The notes beneath the pieces are model-generated. The model was not told the DNA's origin, searched no databases, and saw only the letters and a list, made by a program, of their open reading frames with translations. Both the position numbers and the translations under genes were made by a program. A stretch of DNA of 64,000 nucleotides from Smithellaceae bacterium (GTDB lineage: Bacteria; Desulfobacterota; Syntrophia; Syntrophales; Smithellaceae): the NCBI GenBank assembly GCA_030690945.1, contig JAUYFM010000015.1, positions 42,111-106,110 on the forward strand, given 5' to 3'. Below, one piece after another: positions 17,979-26,481 of the stretch (the stretch's first letter is position 1; every line of letters starts with the position of its first letter).

Positions 17979-20366
17979 ATGGCACAATATTCGAAAAAGT
18001 TAATCGAGTTTCTGCGCAGTGACCATCCCGATCTTTCCGGTTGGACAATAATTTGTTCAAGCGACAGGGCCGTAGACCCTGTGCAGCATCTTATACACAG
18101 CGAGTTGGGCGGCATTCTTCCGAAAGTCGAAGGCCTTAATTCCTATGCAACTAAGAAGATCGGTGCGAGTTTAAATCTTCAGCCGCTGCTTGGTGATGAG
18201 CGGCTCCTTTACTTTACCCAGTTCATAGCAGAAAAACTTCCTGATGAGACGTATCCCGCGCGCCGTGCCTCAGCCCTTCTTCCTGTGATTGCTAAACTTT
18301 CAGAATATAACATCAGGAAGGATACTATTTCAGGTGCGGAACGGTTTACCGAGAATGAATGGAACCGGCTTGAAGAATACCTTGAAACTGCACAGGCTTT
18401 TCGCGCGTGGCTATCCAGAATAAATCTCTTCATGCCGGAACTTGAAACAGCACGTCTTGATGAAATCATGCCGGGCGAAAAGGAAATATTTATCGGACTT
18501 CCCGAGATAACGCCGGTGACCGGGCTGTTCTATAAAAAAATAAGAGGAGAACGGTTATTCATTGACAAGCCACTTTTTGGGGTTGAGCTGGCAGGGCCTG
18601 ATAAGCTGCCGTTCGATTCGGCAAAAAATCTTGTTGGGTCATTCGGCGGCGGGGCTGAACCTTCAGAAGGCGCAGACATCGAATTGGTCAAACTTGCCGG
18701 GCTTCATGCCATCGTTGATCTTATCACGTTGGAGGTTTCAAATTTCCTTAAAGAACGGTCGGGGACTGATCAACTGATGATATATCTGCTTGATGAGTCA
18801 CTCACAGCATTGCTCTGGAACAGATCGCTTCGCTTGTTCGGGAATGCCGTTAATCTTGCTGTCTGGCTGCCATTTTCGACAACATCGGCGGGAAGAAGGC
18901 TTCTGGCTGAAATAGAAAGAGCTGAGGATTCAGGTCTGATACCTGATTTTAAGAGATATGCCACAGCCTGTGCGGTGGAATTGTCAAAAAATAGAGAAAA
19001 TTATGTCCGTGAGGAGTGCGAGGCACTTGAGGCGGCCGTCTCTTTTTCCACTCTCCTCGACGATTGGAAAGTGAGGCTGGGGAATAATCTAACTGATGCT
19101 GCGAAAATGCTTCTCCAAACTAAAAAATTTCGTGTCACGGGTAGCAGGTCGGCACCGATACAGGTTGTCGGTTTCGGCCATGTTTCGGGAGAGAAATTCA
19201 GCCGGGGATTGATACTTCCTCTGGACAGCGGCATCCTGCCGACACAGCCTTTTGAAGGTCCTTTCATAAATCCGGTGCATGTCCCGCAGCTGCGAAAAAG
19301 TGTATTTGAATACGAAGACCTTATTTTCCGGCAGATTCTGGCACAGGGTGGCAAAATTAAAATAGCGGCTGTCGACGACAAAATTAGGGAAAGAACGCCG
19401 AGCTATTACATGAGCCTTATTTCGCAGGAGTTTGGAAAACCAATTACTGCCATAGCATTTAAAGAGTCGCTGTCGGAAAGGCAACGCAGTGAAAAACCTG
19501 TGATACTCATTGATGATAATCTGCGGAACAGGCTTAAAGAATTTACATATTCTTTTTCGAGCCTTCAAAAGATCCTGGCGTGTTCGTTTTTATTCTACCA
19601 TCAATACATACTCAGGATTGAACCCCCATCATTTTTGGATGATGATGAAAAAATAAACAGGCAGATGGGAACTTTTATTCATAAATTCCTTCAACAGCTC
19701 TCAACTGACAGAAAGGATCTGCTGAATAACTGGGAGATGCTTTTTGATGAACTCTGGGAGAGCGATGATAACGCAGAAATAAGAGATATTGACGGGATAA
19801 ATATCTACATGCTTAACGCAAAAATCTTACTAAAGGAAATATATGAAGACGAGCTGGAATCGGGCCGGAGAATAATATTTGCCGATAATGCCATATCGTG
19901 CGAGGAAAAATTCAGCGGCAAGATCGCCGGGTGCTATAAGATAACCGGACGGTCGGACAGGCTGGCAAAGATATCGGGGCGTACCGAGGTTGTCGATTTC
20001 AAGTATTCGAAAAAGCACGACAGGTTCAAAATCCCCGCAAGAAAAACTGTGCTGGAGCGTTTCAAGGAAAAAGATATTCTACACCCTGTGGCGCAGCTCA
20101 TGATCTACCAGTACTTTAATAAAGACGTTGAAGGGGCCCGCTTTTATTTTCTTAAAGAATCATCAAAAGATCGGGACATGGTTCTTCCTCCAGAGCAGAG
20201 TGCTGAGGTGGATGAGCTTATGTCTGCCGTCAAGGAGCGCCTTGACGAAATAATCGGCGGAAGCGAGCTTGCGCCTGATCACGGCTCTCAGGAGTGCGAA
20301 TTCTGCCTGTTTCAGTCATTGTGCGGAAGAGAAAGCTATTATAAGGCTTCACGGAGGGATAACTGA
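17979..20366 (+). CDS. AddB-like nuclease subunit with PD-(D/E)XK domain
   Basis: This 795-aa protein pairs with the AddA-like helicase encoded next to it. The N-terminal two thirds resembles an inactivated helicase (no P-loop is visible near WTIICSSDRAVDP). The C-terminus has a RecB-type nuclease domain with GRTEVVDFKYSKK (residues about 666-678) supplying the acidic/lysine catalytic motif. A cysteine before it (ILACSFLFYHQYI) and a terminal CEFCLFQSLCG cluster are as expected for the AddB iron-sulfur staple. AddAB complexes process double-strand breaks to load RecA. The protein is shorter than Bacillus AddB (over 1,100 aa). Its stop overlaps the addA-like start (TGATG). Confidence 0.85.
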   Translation: MAQYSKKLIEFLRSDHPDLSGWTIICSSDRAVDPVQHLIHSELGGILPKVEGLNSYATKKIGASLNLQPLLGDERLLYFTQFIAEKLPDETYPARRASALLPVIAKLSEYNIRKDTISGAERFTENEWNRLEEYLETAQAFRAWLSRINLFMPELETARLDEIMPGEKEIFIGLPEITPVTGLFYKKIRGERLFIDKPLFGVELAGPDKLPFDSAKNLVGSFGGGAEPSEGADIELVKLAGLHAIVDLITLEVSNFLKERSGTDQLMIYLLDESLTALLWNRSLRLFGNAVNLAVWLPFSTTSAGRRLLAEIERAEDSGLIPDFKRYATACAVELSKNRENYVREECEALEAAVSFSTLLDDWKVRLGNNLTDAAKMLLQTKKFRVTGSRSAPIQVVGFGHVSGEKFSRGLILPLDSGILPTQPFEGPFINPVHVPQLRKSVFEYEDLIFRQILAQGGKIKIAAVDDKIRERTPSYYMSLISQEFGKPITAIAFKESLSERQRSEKPVILIDDNLRNRLKEFTYSFSSLQKILACSFLFYHQYILRIEPPSFLDDDEKINRQMGTFIHKFLQQLSTDRKDLLNNWEMLFDELWESDDNAEIRDIDGINIYMLNAKILLKEIYEDELESGRRIIFADNAISCEEKFSGKIAGCYKITGRSDRLAKISGRTEVVDFKYSKKHDRFKIPARKTVLERFKEKDILHPVAQLMIYQYFNKDVEGARFYFLKESSKDRDMVLPPEQSAEVDELMSAVKERLDEIIGGSELAPDHGSQECEFCLFQSLCGRESYYKASRRDN

Positions 20367-23155
20367 TGCAAAGCATCCTTCTGAAAGCGTCGGCAGGTTC
20401 GGGGAAAACAACAAGGCTCACCGATGAGGTGTTTGACAGGATATCCGCTGGCGGGAAATTCATCTCCGCGCTCACATTTACACGTGCCGCCACTGCCGAA
20501 ATGCGCTCCCGCATCATGGGAAAGATAGCGTCAAATAAAGAGATGCCCCTGCTCGCCAGGCTGACACTTATCATGGAGGCGGGGCGGGTCGGGTACTCGA
20601 CGATAGACTCATTCTTTTACAGGCTATTTGCTGCATCCGGCTATGCACCAAAAATGGCTAACGAGAAGGCACAGATAGAACTGGCAGGCGAAATTGAAAG
20701 CCTTTTTCGCGACAGCGTGATGCGAAGCGGCAAGGGAAACAAGCTGATCATCGCCGCCAGAATATTGAAAACAGATATTGGTGCGCTCTGGAGCCCCCTT
20801 GCGGAGGAACAAACTCTCGAGCGCTGCCTGATGGATATGGGCAGGCTTGAAGATCTTGACGATCTTATGAAAGAGAACGGCATATTATCCAATGAGCTTG
20901 AATCGCTGAGCAAAAAGGCAAACAGTCTATCAGCGCTGGTTTCGGCTCGTGTTAATAGTTGGGTTATAAATGCGTTGACAGATTATGACAGTTTTATTTC
21001 CAAAGTAGTTGCCGCCCACTCCGATCTGGAGACTTACACGAGCCTTGGCAAAAAGATAATGTGGGATCAGAGTCCCTACTCAGATCTCACCAGGATTTTC
21101 AAGGATTACAGAAAGACTGCCGAGAAGCTGTCGATTAACAAGGCTCTCCTCAGGGAGCTTGCCGTTGCCTTTCTTTGCGACCTCTATCTTGATGCGGCGG
21201 ATAAAGTTAAAAAGGAAAAAGGAGTGATATTTTTCTCCGATGTGCGGAAATCCCTTCTTGCTCTTGATGGAACGGCATCGAGTGAAAGACCGAAGCTCAT
21301 GAGCAACTACTTTTCCCTCGGCCTTGACAGAACCGAACATCTTCTGGTTGACGAATTCCAGGACACATCAATGGGCGATATTGCGATACTGCTGCCCCTC
21401 ATTGACGAGATTTTATCCGGTCCTGGCGAGCGGGGCGAAAGATCGTTCTTTGCCGTGGGTGATTGGAAACAGATGATATACGGATGGCGCGGCGCCAACC
21501 GCGAGGCGCTGGAGACGGCCATTGGGAGCTATGTAGAAAACGGCGTAATTGCTGAAAACTCACTTGAAAACAACTTCAGAAGCACGCCGCTTCTGATATC
21601 TTTCTTTAATAAGCTCGTGGAAAATCTTTTTACCGGGAAAGAGAGAACAGAAACACAGAAACCACCGGGAAAAACTGACGGGTTTGAAGGTGTGACAGAG
21701 GTGAATCTCGTCAAGCTTGAAAAAGACGGCATGTCGGAAGCCCCTTTCTATACCGCAATAATTGATGTCCTGAAGGAGAAAAAATCGGAGTACGGCTGTG
21801 AGTGGGGAGACATGGCCGTGCTTGCGGCTACCAACAACCATGTCCAGAAAATAACATCTGAGCTTTTCAAGGAAGAAATCGGTTTTTCGGAGGTCAAAGG
21901 CAGGCAGCTTCTTTCGACGAAAGAAGGTGTCGCGGTAATGCTTTTCTTAGCGGGTGTTCTCTCTAAAGATGGCGATAAGCAGTTCGCTAAAACAGTGGCG
22001 CAGTCGCCTTTATGGAATGGGATATTCGGAAATATAGAAAATGTCAGAGCTGAATTCGCCGGAAAATTCCCCGTACCTTTCGGGATAATGGCTGTAAGCA
22101 GTGCTATTGAGCTTTTGCGAGGGAAACTGTCTGCAACCATACTGGATATATGGCAGGATGAGGCGCAGGTCTTCTTCAGTGAGGGCGGCTTCGATGCTGA
22201 CGCATTTCTTTTACGGATGTTTAACATCCGCTTTAACGTGAATGTGCCTGAGGCTGAAAACAAGGGTAATATCAAGGTTGATACCATCCACGGAACAAAA
22301 GGACTTCAGTTTAAGCACGTTTTTGTGTTCTGGAACGAAGATGAAAAAGAGTTGCCATTCTATCTCCGATCCGAGCAGTGTCATGTGCAATTTAAAGGCA
22401 ACGAGTTTGAATTTTTAAACGCCAGCGAATCGGCCGTTGCAAAGGAGATTGTTGAAAATCGGGAAGCAAATCTGATGCGGATGCGCCGCGAGAAGGCAAA
22501 TGTATTCTATGTCGCCGCGACAAGGGCGGTACAAACACTAACCATTTTTCTGCCGATTAAAAAAGAAGGGAATTACAAGCCTGTTCATCAGGCAGTTCTT
22601 GACGCATTTGCGCAGTTTGCGCCTGATGGCAGCAAGAAGGATATCTGTGCTCCATCCAGCCCGTCAAAAGAGGCTGAATGCGTCGCAGTATTTGATGTGC
22701 CCGAAAAATATCATGATGAGCCTGATATATATGGCGAGATTGACCCGATACTTTTATCTGCCTATATTAAGGCAGGTATCATGCGAGGTGAACGACTTCA
22801 CCGCTGGCTTGCGAAAGTTATTGATCAGACTGAACTGCCGTCCGCCGGAGAGTTGGCTGATGAGGAATATGATGCGGCGATTCGCTTTGTTGAAAGAAGC
22901 GATGTCTCTGCCATAATGTTCAGGCCGGGCAAACTCTATATCGAGCAGCAGATATCCGATAAGAATAATTTTGGTATCGTGGATAGAATGATAGTGTCTG
23001 ATGATCTCATCACAATCATTGACTATAAATCCGGCTCCATGCGGGGGCTCAGGCAAAAGTACGATGAACAGCTTAAGCGATATACCAGGATCATGGAGTT
23101 GCTCTATCCATTGCGAAAGGTAGAATATTATATCTTGCCAATAGATAACAAATAA
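20366..23155 (+). CDS. AddA/RecB-like UvrD-family helicase-nuclease
   Basis: This 929-aa superfamily 1 helicase has Walker A ASAGSGKT (residues 8-15), motif Ia TFTRAATAEMRSR, Walker B VDEFQDTS (about 327-334), motif III GDWKQMIYGWRGA, motif V DTIHGTKGLQFKHV and motif VI YVAATRAVQTL. A C-terminal RecB-like nuclease core follows, with GIVDRMIV and TIIDYKSGS (about 870-890). This is the AddA layout, but at the short end for the family. It overlaps the addB-like gene by one base, implying fixed subunit stoichiometry. It acts in recombinational repair of double-strand breaks on DNA in the cytoplasm. Confidence 0.9.
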   Translation: MQSILLKASAGSGKTTRLTDEVFDRISAGGKFISALTFTRAATAEMRSRIMGKIASNKEMPLLARLTLIMEAGRVGYSTIDSFFYRLFAASGYAPKMANEKAQIELAGEIESLFRDSVMRSGKGNKLIIAARILKTDIGALWSPLAEEQTLERCLMDMGRLEDLDDLMKENGILSNELESLSKKANSLSALVSARVNSWVINALTDYDSFISKVVAAHSDLETYTSLGKKIMWDQSPYSDLTRIFKDYRKTAEKLSINKALLRELAVAFLCDLYLDAADKVKKEKGVIFFSDVRKSLLALDGTASSERPKLMSNYFSLGLDRTEHLLVDEFQDTSMGDIAILLPLIDEILSGPGERGERSFFAVGDWKQMIYGWRGANREALETAIGSYVENGVIAENSLENNFRSTPLLISFFNKLVENLFTGKERTETQKPPGKTDGFEGVTEVNLVKLEKDGMSEAPFYTAIIDVLKEKKSEYGCEWGDMAVLAATNNHVQKITSELFKEEIGFSEVKGRQLLSTKEGVAVMLFLAGVLSKDGDKQFAKTVAQSPLWNGIFGNIENVRAEFAGKFPVPFGIMAVSSAIELLRGKLSATILDIWQDEAQVFFSEGGFDADAFLLRMFNIRFNVNVPEAENKGNIKVDTIHGTKGLQFKHVFVFWNEDEKELPFYLRSEQCHVQFKGNEFEFLNASESAVAKEIVENREANLMRMRREKANVFYVAATRAVQTLTIFLPIKKEGNYKPVHQAVLDAFAQFAPDGSKKDICAPSSPSKEAECVAVFDVPEKYHDEPDIYGEIDPILLSAYIKAGIMRGERLHRWLAKVIDQTELPSAGELADEEYDAAIRFVERSDVSAIMFRPGKLYIEQQISDKNNFGIVDRMIVSDDLITIIDYKSGSMRGLRQKYDEQLKRYTRIMELLYPLRKVEYYILPIDNK

Positions 23156-23230
23156 ATAATTCAATAATATTAATCAAGTGCCATTTGTGTGGTTGTGATA
23201 TGTTTTTCTTTAAATCATGCTTGATAAATC

Positions 23231-23259
23231 TTGACAATTATTAGGCAATCCATTAGCTT
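23231..23259 (+). promoter_or_regulatory. Weak candidate promoter before the PTS genes
   Basis: A perfect TTGACA (23231-23236) with a 17-base spacer and TAGCTT (23254-23259). It lies in a 195-base gap between addA and the EIIA gene that otherwise shows nothing. The -10 match is poor. Confidence 0.35.
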
Positions 23260-23350
23260 ACCGTCTTGATTTTTGAAGATCATTGCAGGCGTTTGGACCG
23301 GGTATTTCGTCAGCTGAAATGTTGCTTGCACTTTCAAAAGGGGGACAACA

Positions 23351-23761
23351 ATGATTGGTGTGCTTATAACAACCCACGGGAATCTGGGAAATGAATTGAT
23401 TCATGCAGCGGAGTCCATAAAAGGCAAATTACAAGACGTTATGCATGTTTGTGTTGAACAGACCAAAGGCGTTGAAGATTTAAAAAAAGAAATCCAAAAC
23501 GCCATCAAAAAATTGGATAAAGGTAAAGGCGTCTTGATTCTGACGGATCTTTTCGGCGGCACGCCTTCAAACATTTCTCTTTCTTTCATGAAAGAGGGTA
23601 AAGTGGAAGTGGTCACGGGAGTGAATTTGCCAATGCTGCTGAAGTTATCCGATGTTAAAGAAGAGACCACGCTCAATGAGTTTGCCTGTTTTATCAAAGA
23701 CTATGGGAAAAAGAATATTTCTCTGGCCAGTGAAATATTAAGTAAAAAAGCAATCGGGTGA
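23351..23761 (+). CDS. PTS EIIA component, mannose/fructose (man) family
   Basis: This 136-aa cytoplasmic domain protein opens MIGVLITTHGNLG; H9 corresponds to the phosphoryl-accepting histidine of EIIA-Man. Also visible is the LTDLFGGTPSN motif (residues about 66-76), diagnostic of the family. It would receive phosphate from HPr and pass it to EIIB. EIIB follows after 4 bases and EIIC after a further 16. No EIID, HPr or EI gene is nearby, so the set may be regulatory rather than a complete sugar transporter. A ribosome binding site (AGGGGGA) precedes the ATG. Confidence 0.93.
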   Translation: MIGVLITTHGNLGNELIHAAESIKGKLQDVMHVCVEQTKGVEDLKKEIQNAIKKLDKGKGVLILTDLFGGTPSNISLSFMKEGKVEVVTGVNLPMLLKLSDVKEETTLNEFACFIKDYGKKNISLASEILSKKAIG

Positions 23762-23765
23762 TCAA

Positions 23766-24278
23766 TTGGCGGAATCTTACGATATTGCTCTGGTGCGGGT
23801 GGATAACCGACTTGTGCACGGCCAGATTTTGGAGGCCTGGGTACCGTTCATTAAAGCGAAATGTATCATGGTCGTTGATAATAACTCCGCCAGTGATTTT
23901 TTCTGTGAGACCGTTATTCGCATGGCCGTTCCCAGCGAAATCGAGGTTAATATCTGCTCTGTAGAGGACTTTGCCGCCAATTACGTTTATGCCCAGGGCG
24001 AGGGCAAAAAGACCATTGTATTGTTCAGCAGTATTGCCGACGCTCTGAAGGCTTATCAGGAAGGCTTTCATTTTGAAAAACTCAACATCGGTAATATCCA
24101 TCATGAAGACTATAAAGTCTGTTGCGCTCCGTCCGTGTTTTTATGCGAACCGGAAATTCAGGATATATTAAAGTTGTTGGAGGATAAGGGCGTTTCCATC
24201 GAACTTAAACGAGTCCCCAGAGAAAAAGCTGTGAATATCAGAGATGCTTTGAAGGAGTTTTGCCAGGTAAAACCATAA
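23766..24278 (+). CDS. PTS EIIB component, mannose family
   Basis: This 170-aa EIIB of the mannose family contains the phosphorylation-site region ALVRVDNRLVHGQI (H18 is the phosphoryl acceptor) and the typical FSSIADALKAYQEGF and LNIGNIHH segments. Length is normal for a free EIIB-Man. The start is TTG at 23766, directly after the EIIA stop (tight operon). In complete systems the phosphate goes to sugar held by EIIC-EIID; here only EIIC is encoded. Confidence 0.92.
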   Translation: MAESYDIALVRVDNRLVHGQILEAWVPFIKAKCIMVVDNNSASDFFCETVIRMAVPSEIEVNICSVEDFAANYVYAQGEGKKTIVLFSSIADALKAYQEGFHFEKLNIGNIHHEDYKVCCAPSVFLCEPEIQDILKLLEDKGVSIELKRVPREKAVNIRDALKEFCQVKP

Positions 24279-24294
24279 ACAGGTTGGTGGAATA

Positions 24295-24990
24295 TTGCTT
24301 GTAAAAATAATTCTCATATCTTTTGTCGGCGGCCTGCTTTGTCTCGATCGCGTATTCATTCAGACCATGATTTCCCGGCCGATCATCATTGCCCCGGTCA
24401 TCGGCATTATTCTAGGCAATCCTTATGCGGGACTGATTATCGGCGCGATACTGGAACTGTTCTGGATTGACCGCATTCCCGTCGGCATTTATATCCCTCC
24501 CAATGATTCCATAGCCGCAGCACTGGCGGCATCGATAGCGATACTATCCGGGCAATTCCCGGGAGTGGTTACAAAGGAAATGATGGCCCTGTCAATCCTG
24601 CTCGCGATCCCTTTTGGCATTCTGGCAAAAAAAATTGATGTTAAAATTATGGAGTCCAACAATCTTCTTTCCGATCAGGCTCTGGAGGCGGCAAAAACGC
24701 GCGACATTCGCGCCATAGAAAGAAAAACCTATCTGGGGCTGGCCAAAGTATTTCTATTTTATGTTGTCGGGCTTTTCATTTTGCAATCAATCTTAATCCC
24801 CATGCTGATCTGGCTTTATCCGAAACTGCCGGCTGAGATCAATGCCATGCTTTCCCTGACTTATTATTTTCTGCCGCTGTTGGGCATTGCTGTTGCGATC
24901 AATACCATCAAACTGCGCGGTGCGATTCCCGTTTTTTGCGCGATATTTTTAGGGGTTGCCGTGGCTTTGGAATTTTTCCATGTCTTCTGA
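24295..24990 (+). CDS. PTS EIIC component, mannose/sorbose family
   Basis: This 231-aa protein has several membrane segments and the EIIC-sorbose-like sequence IAPVIGIILGNPYAGLIIGA followed by ELFWIDRIPVG. Start is TTG at 24295 preceded by GGTGG. It is the third gene of the PTS operon, and its end overlaps the rimI-like start by 11 bases. EIID, the usual obligate partner, is absent both here and downstream. It may lie elsewhere, or the protein may work as part of a sensing device. Confidence 0.83.
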   Translation: MLVKIILISFVGGLLCLDRVFIQTMISRPIIIAPVIGIILGNPYAGLIIGAILELFWIDRIPVGIYIPPNDSIAAALAASIAILSGQFPGVVTKEMMALSILLAIPFGILAKKIDVKIMESNNLLSDQALEAAKTRDIRAIERKTYLGLAKVFLFYVVGLFILQSILIPMLIWLYPKLPAEINAMLSLTYYFLPLLGIAVAINTIKLRGAIPVFCAIFLGVAVALEFFHVF

Positions 24991-25474
24991 AAACCCGAAG
25001 CAGCAAATCAGCGTCGATCTGATGAAAAAAGATGATCTGCCGGAAATCCTGGCGATTGAGCGCACGTCGTTCCCGACGCCTTGGACGGAAGGCATGTTTC
25101 TCGATGAGCTTCGAACAACACACGCCCAGTGCCTGGTCATTAAAATTGAGATTGCAGGAAAAACAGTTATTGCCGCCTACATTATTTTCTGGTTTGTGGT
25201 TGATGAAGTTCATTTGCACAATCTGGCGGTCAGCAATGAATTCCGCAGACAGGGGCTGGCATACAATATGATGAATTTGATGACAGACATCGCGGCGCAA
25301 GTGGGGATTAGCAGACAGACTCTGGAAGTTCGCGAATCGAACCACGAGGCAATAAATCTTTACCGTAAATGCGGTTTTGTAGTAAAGGGAAGACGACCCT
25401 TATATTACACCGATACGCATGAGGATGCTCTGGTGATGTGGGCTGAAAACCAACAGGAAAGAAAAAATGGCTAA
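24980..25474 (+). CDS. rimI: Ribosomal protein S18-alanine N-acetyltransferase RimI-like GNAT
   Basis: This GNAT acetyltransferase of about 164 aa transfers acetyl from acetyl-CoA to a protein N-terminus. RimI-like hallmarks are the early IERTSFPTPWTEGMF, the acetyl-CoA-binding VSNEFRRQGLAYNMM (residues about 84-98), LEVRESNHEAINLYRKCGF and a terminal YYTDTHEDALVMW. Start is ATG 24980, overlapping the EIIC gene; an upstream TTG at 24956 in the same frame is less likely. It overlaps pyrK by 8 bases. In many bacteria rimI clusters with tsa genes; here tsaD is 17 kb away. Confidence 0.87.
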   Translation: MSSENPKQQISVDLMKKDDLPEILAIERTSFPTPWTEGMFLDELRTTHAQCLVIKIEIAGKTVIAAYIIFWFVVDEVHLHNLAVSNEFRRQGLAYNMMNLMTDIAAQVGISRQTLEVRESNHEAINLYRKCGFVVKGRRPLYYTDTHEDALVMWAENQQERKNG

Positions 25475-26282
25475 AGATATCTACATGGGAGAAGTTGCCG
25501 CAAACGAAGAAATCCAGATAGATTATTTTCTGATGAAGGTAACGTTGCCTTTGAGTTTTTCGGAACCCCTGCCGGGGCAGTTTGTGATGATCCGCATCGC
25601 CGGCTTGCATGATCCGTTTCTGTCGCGACCTATCAGCATTTATTCATATACACGCGGCAAATCAAATTGTGCCATCGAACTGCTCTATCGGGTGGTGGGC
25701 AAAGGAACGCAAATACTGGCGGGGTTGATTAAAGGATCACAAGTCGAAATATCCGGTCCACTCGGCGGAAGCTATTCCATAGATCATCAAAAAAAGAATA
25801 TTGTTTTTATTGCCGGTGGCATTGGCATTGCCCCTCTATCGTTGCTGGCAGAGGCTCTTTGCCGGAAAGACTGTTATTCTGCCGCCGCCATGACATTTTA
25901 CTTGGGCGCCCAAACAGCCGATGCCGTTGTTGGTCTCAATCGTCTCCGGAAACTCTGCTATAACATAACCGTGTGTACGGATGACGGCAGTTTGGGACAA
26001 AAGTCTCTTGTCACAAAGGCATTTCAAAAAGACATCAAGAAATATTCACCTTCCGATACGGTCATTTATGCCTGCGGACCTAAGGCCATGGTTCAATCAT
26101 TGTCGAAGATATTAGATGGAAAATATTTTTGTCAGGTGTCACTGGAAGAACGCATGGCCTGTGGTGTTGGCGCTTGTGTGGGCTGTGTTGTTGCCGTTAA
26201 AGACGGGCAGGGCAAGCTGGCCTATAAGCGGGTATGCGCCGATGGGCCTGTGTTTGATCTTCAGCAAATTATTTGGGAATAA
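25467..26282 (+). CDS. pyrK: Dihydroorotate dehydrogenase B electron-transfer subunit PyrK
   Basis: PyrK (271 aa) moves electrons between the catalytic PyrD subunit and NAD+ in class 1B dihydroorotate dehydrogenase (pyrimidine synthesis). Visible are the FAD-binding RPISIYSYTR (residues about 53-62), the nucleotide-binding IAGGIGIAPL (about 114-123), YACGPKAM and the C-terminal [2Fe-2S] cluster cysteines in ERMACGVGACVGCVVAV with a later Cys in KRVCADGPVF. It overlaps rimI at the start. PyrD follows after about 200 bases containing palindromic repeats, an unusual separation for this pair. Confidence 0.95.
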   Translation: MAKDIYMGEVAANEEIQIDYFLMKVTLPLSFSEPLPGQFVMIRIAGLHDPFLSRPISIYSYTRGKSNCAIELLYRVVGKGTQILAGLIKGSQVEISGPLGGSYSIDHQKKNIVFIAGGIGIAPLSLLAEALCRKDCYSAAAMTFYLGAQTADAVVGLNRLRKLCYNITVCTDDGSLGQKSLVTKAFQKDIKKYSPSDTVIYACGPKAMVQSLSKILDGKYFCQVSLEERMACGVGACVGCVVAVKDGQGKLAYKRVCADGPVFDLQQIIWE

Positions 26283-26343
26283 AATGGCCTTCAGGTCCGT
26301 ATAAACGATATAATGTAGTTAGTGGTTTCAGCCGTCTAAAAAA

Positions 26344-26443
26344 GCGAACCTGAAGGTTCGCACTACATTGGTTTTGAATAATTGACGTAGTTCGGGCCTT
26401 TAGGCCCGCGCAGTCCGCATATGTCTGAAAGCTAGGACTGCGC
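26344..26443. repeat. Palindrome cluster between pyrK and pyrD
   Basis: Three perfect hairpins: GCGAACCT-GA-AGGTTCGC (26344-26361), CGGGCCT-TT-AGGCCCG (26393-26408) and GCGCAGTCC/GGACTGCGC (26408-26416/26435-26443). ACTAC (26362) and GTAGT (26387) between the first two can pair as well. Same building blocks as at 28.3 kb, in the opposite arrangement. Its place between co-functional genes suggests an effect on mRNA stability or read-through. Confidence 0.7.
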
Positions 26444-26481
26444 AATAGACGATAATCATTACTTTAGAGGTGTATTTTCAG

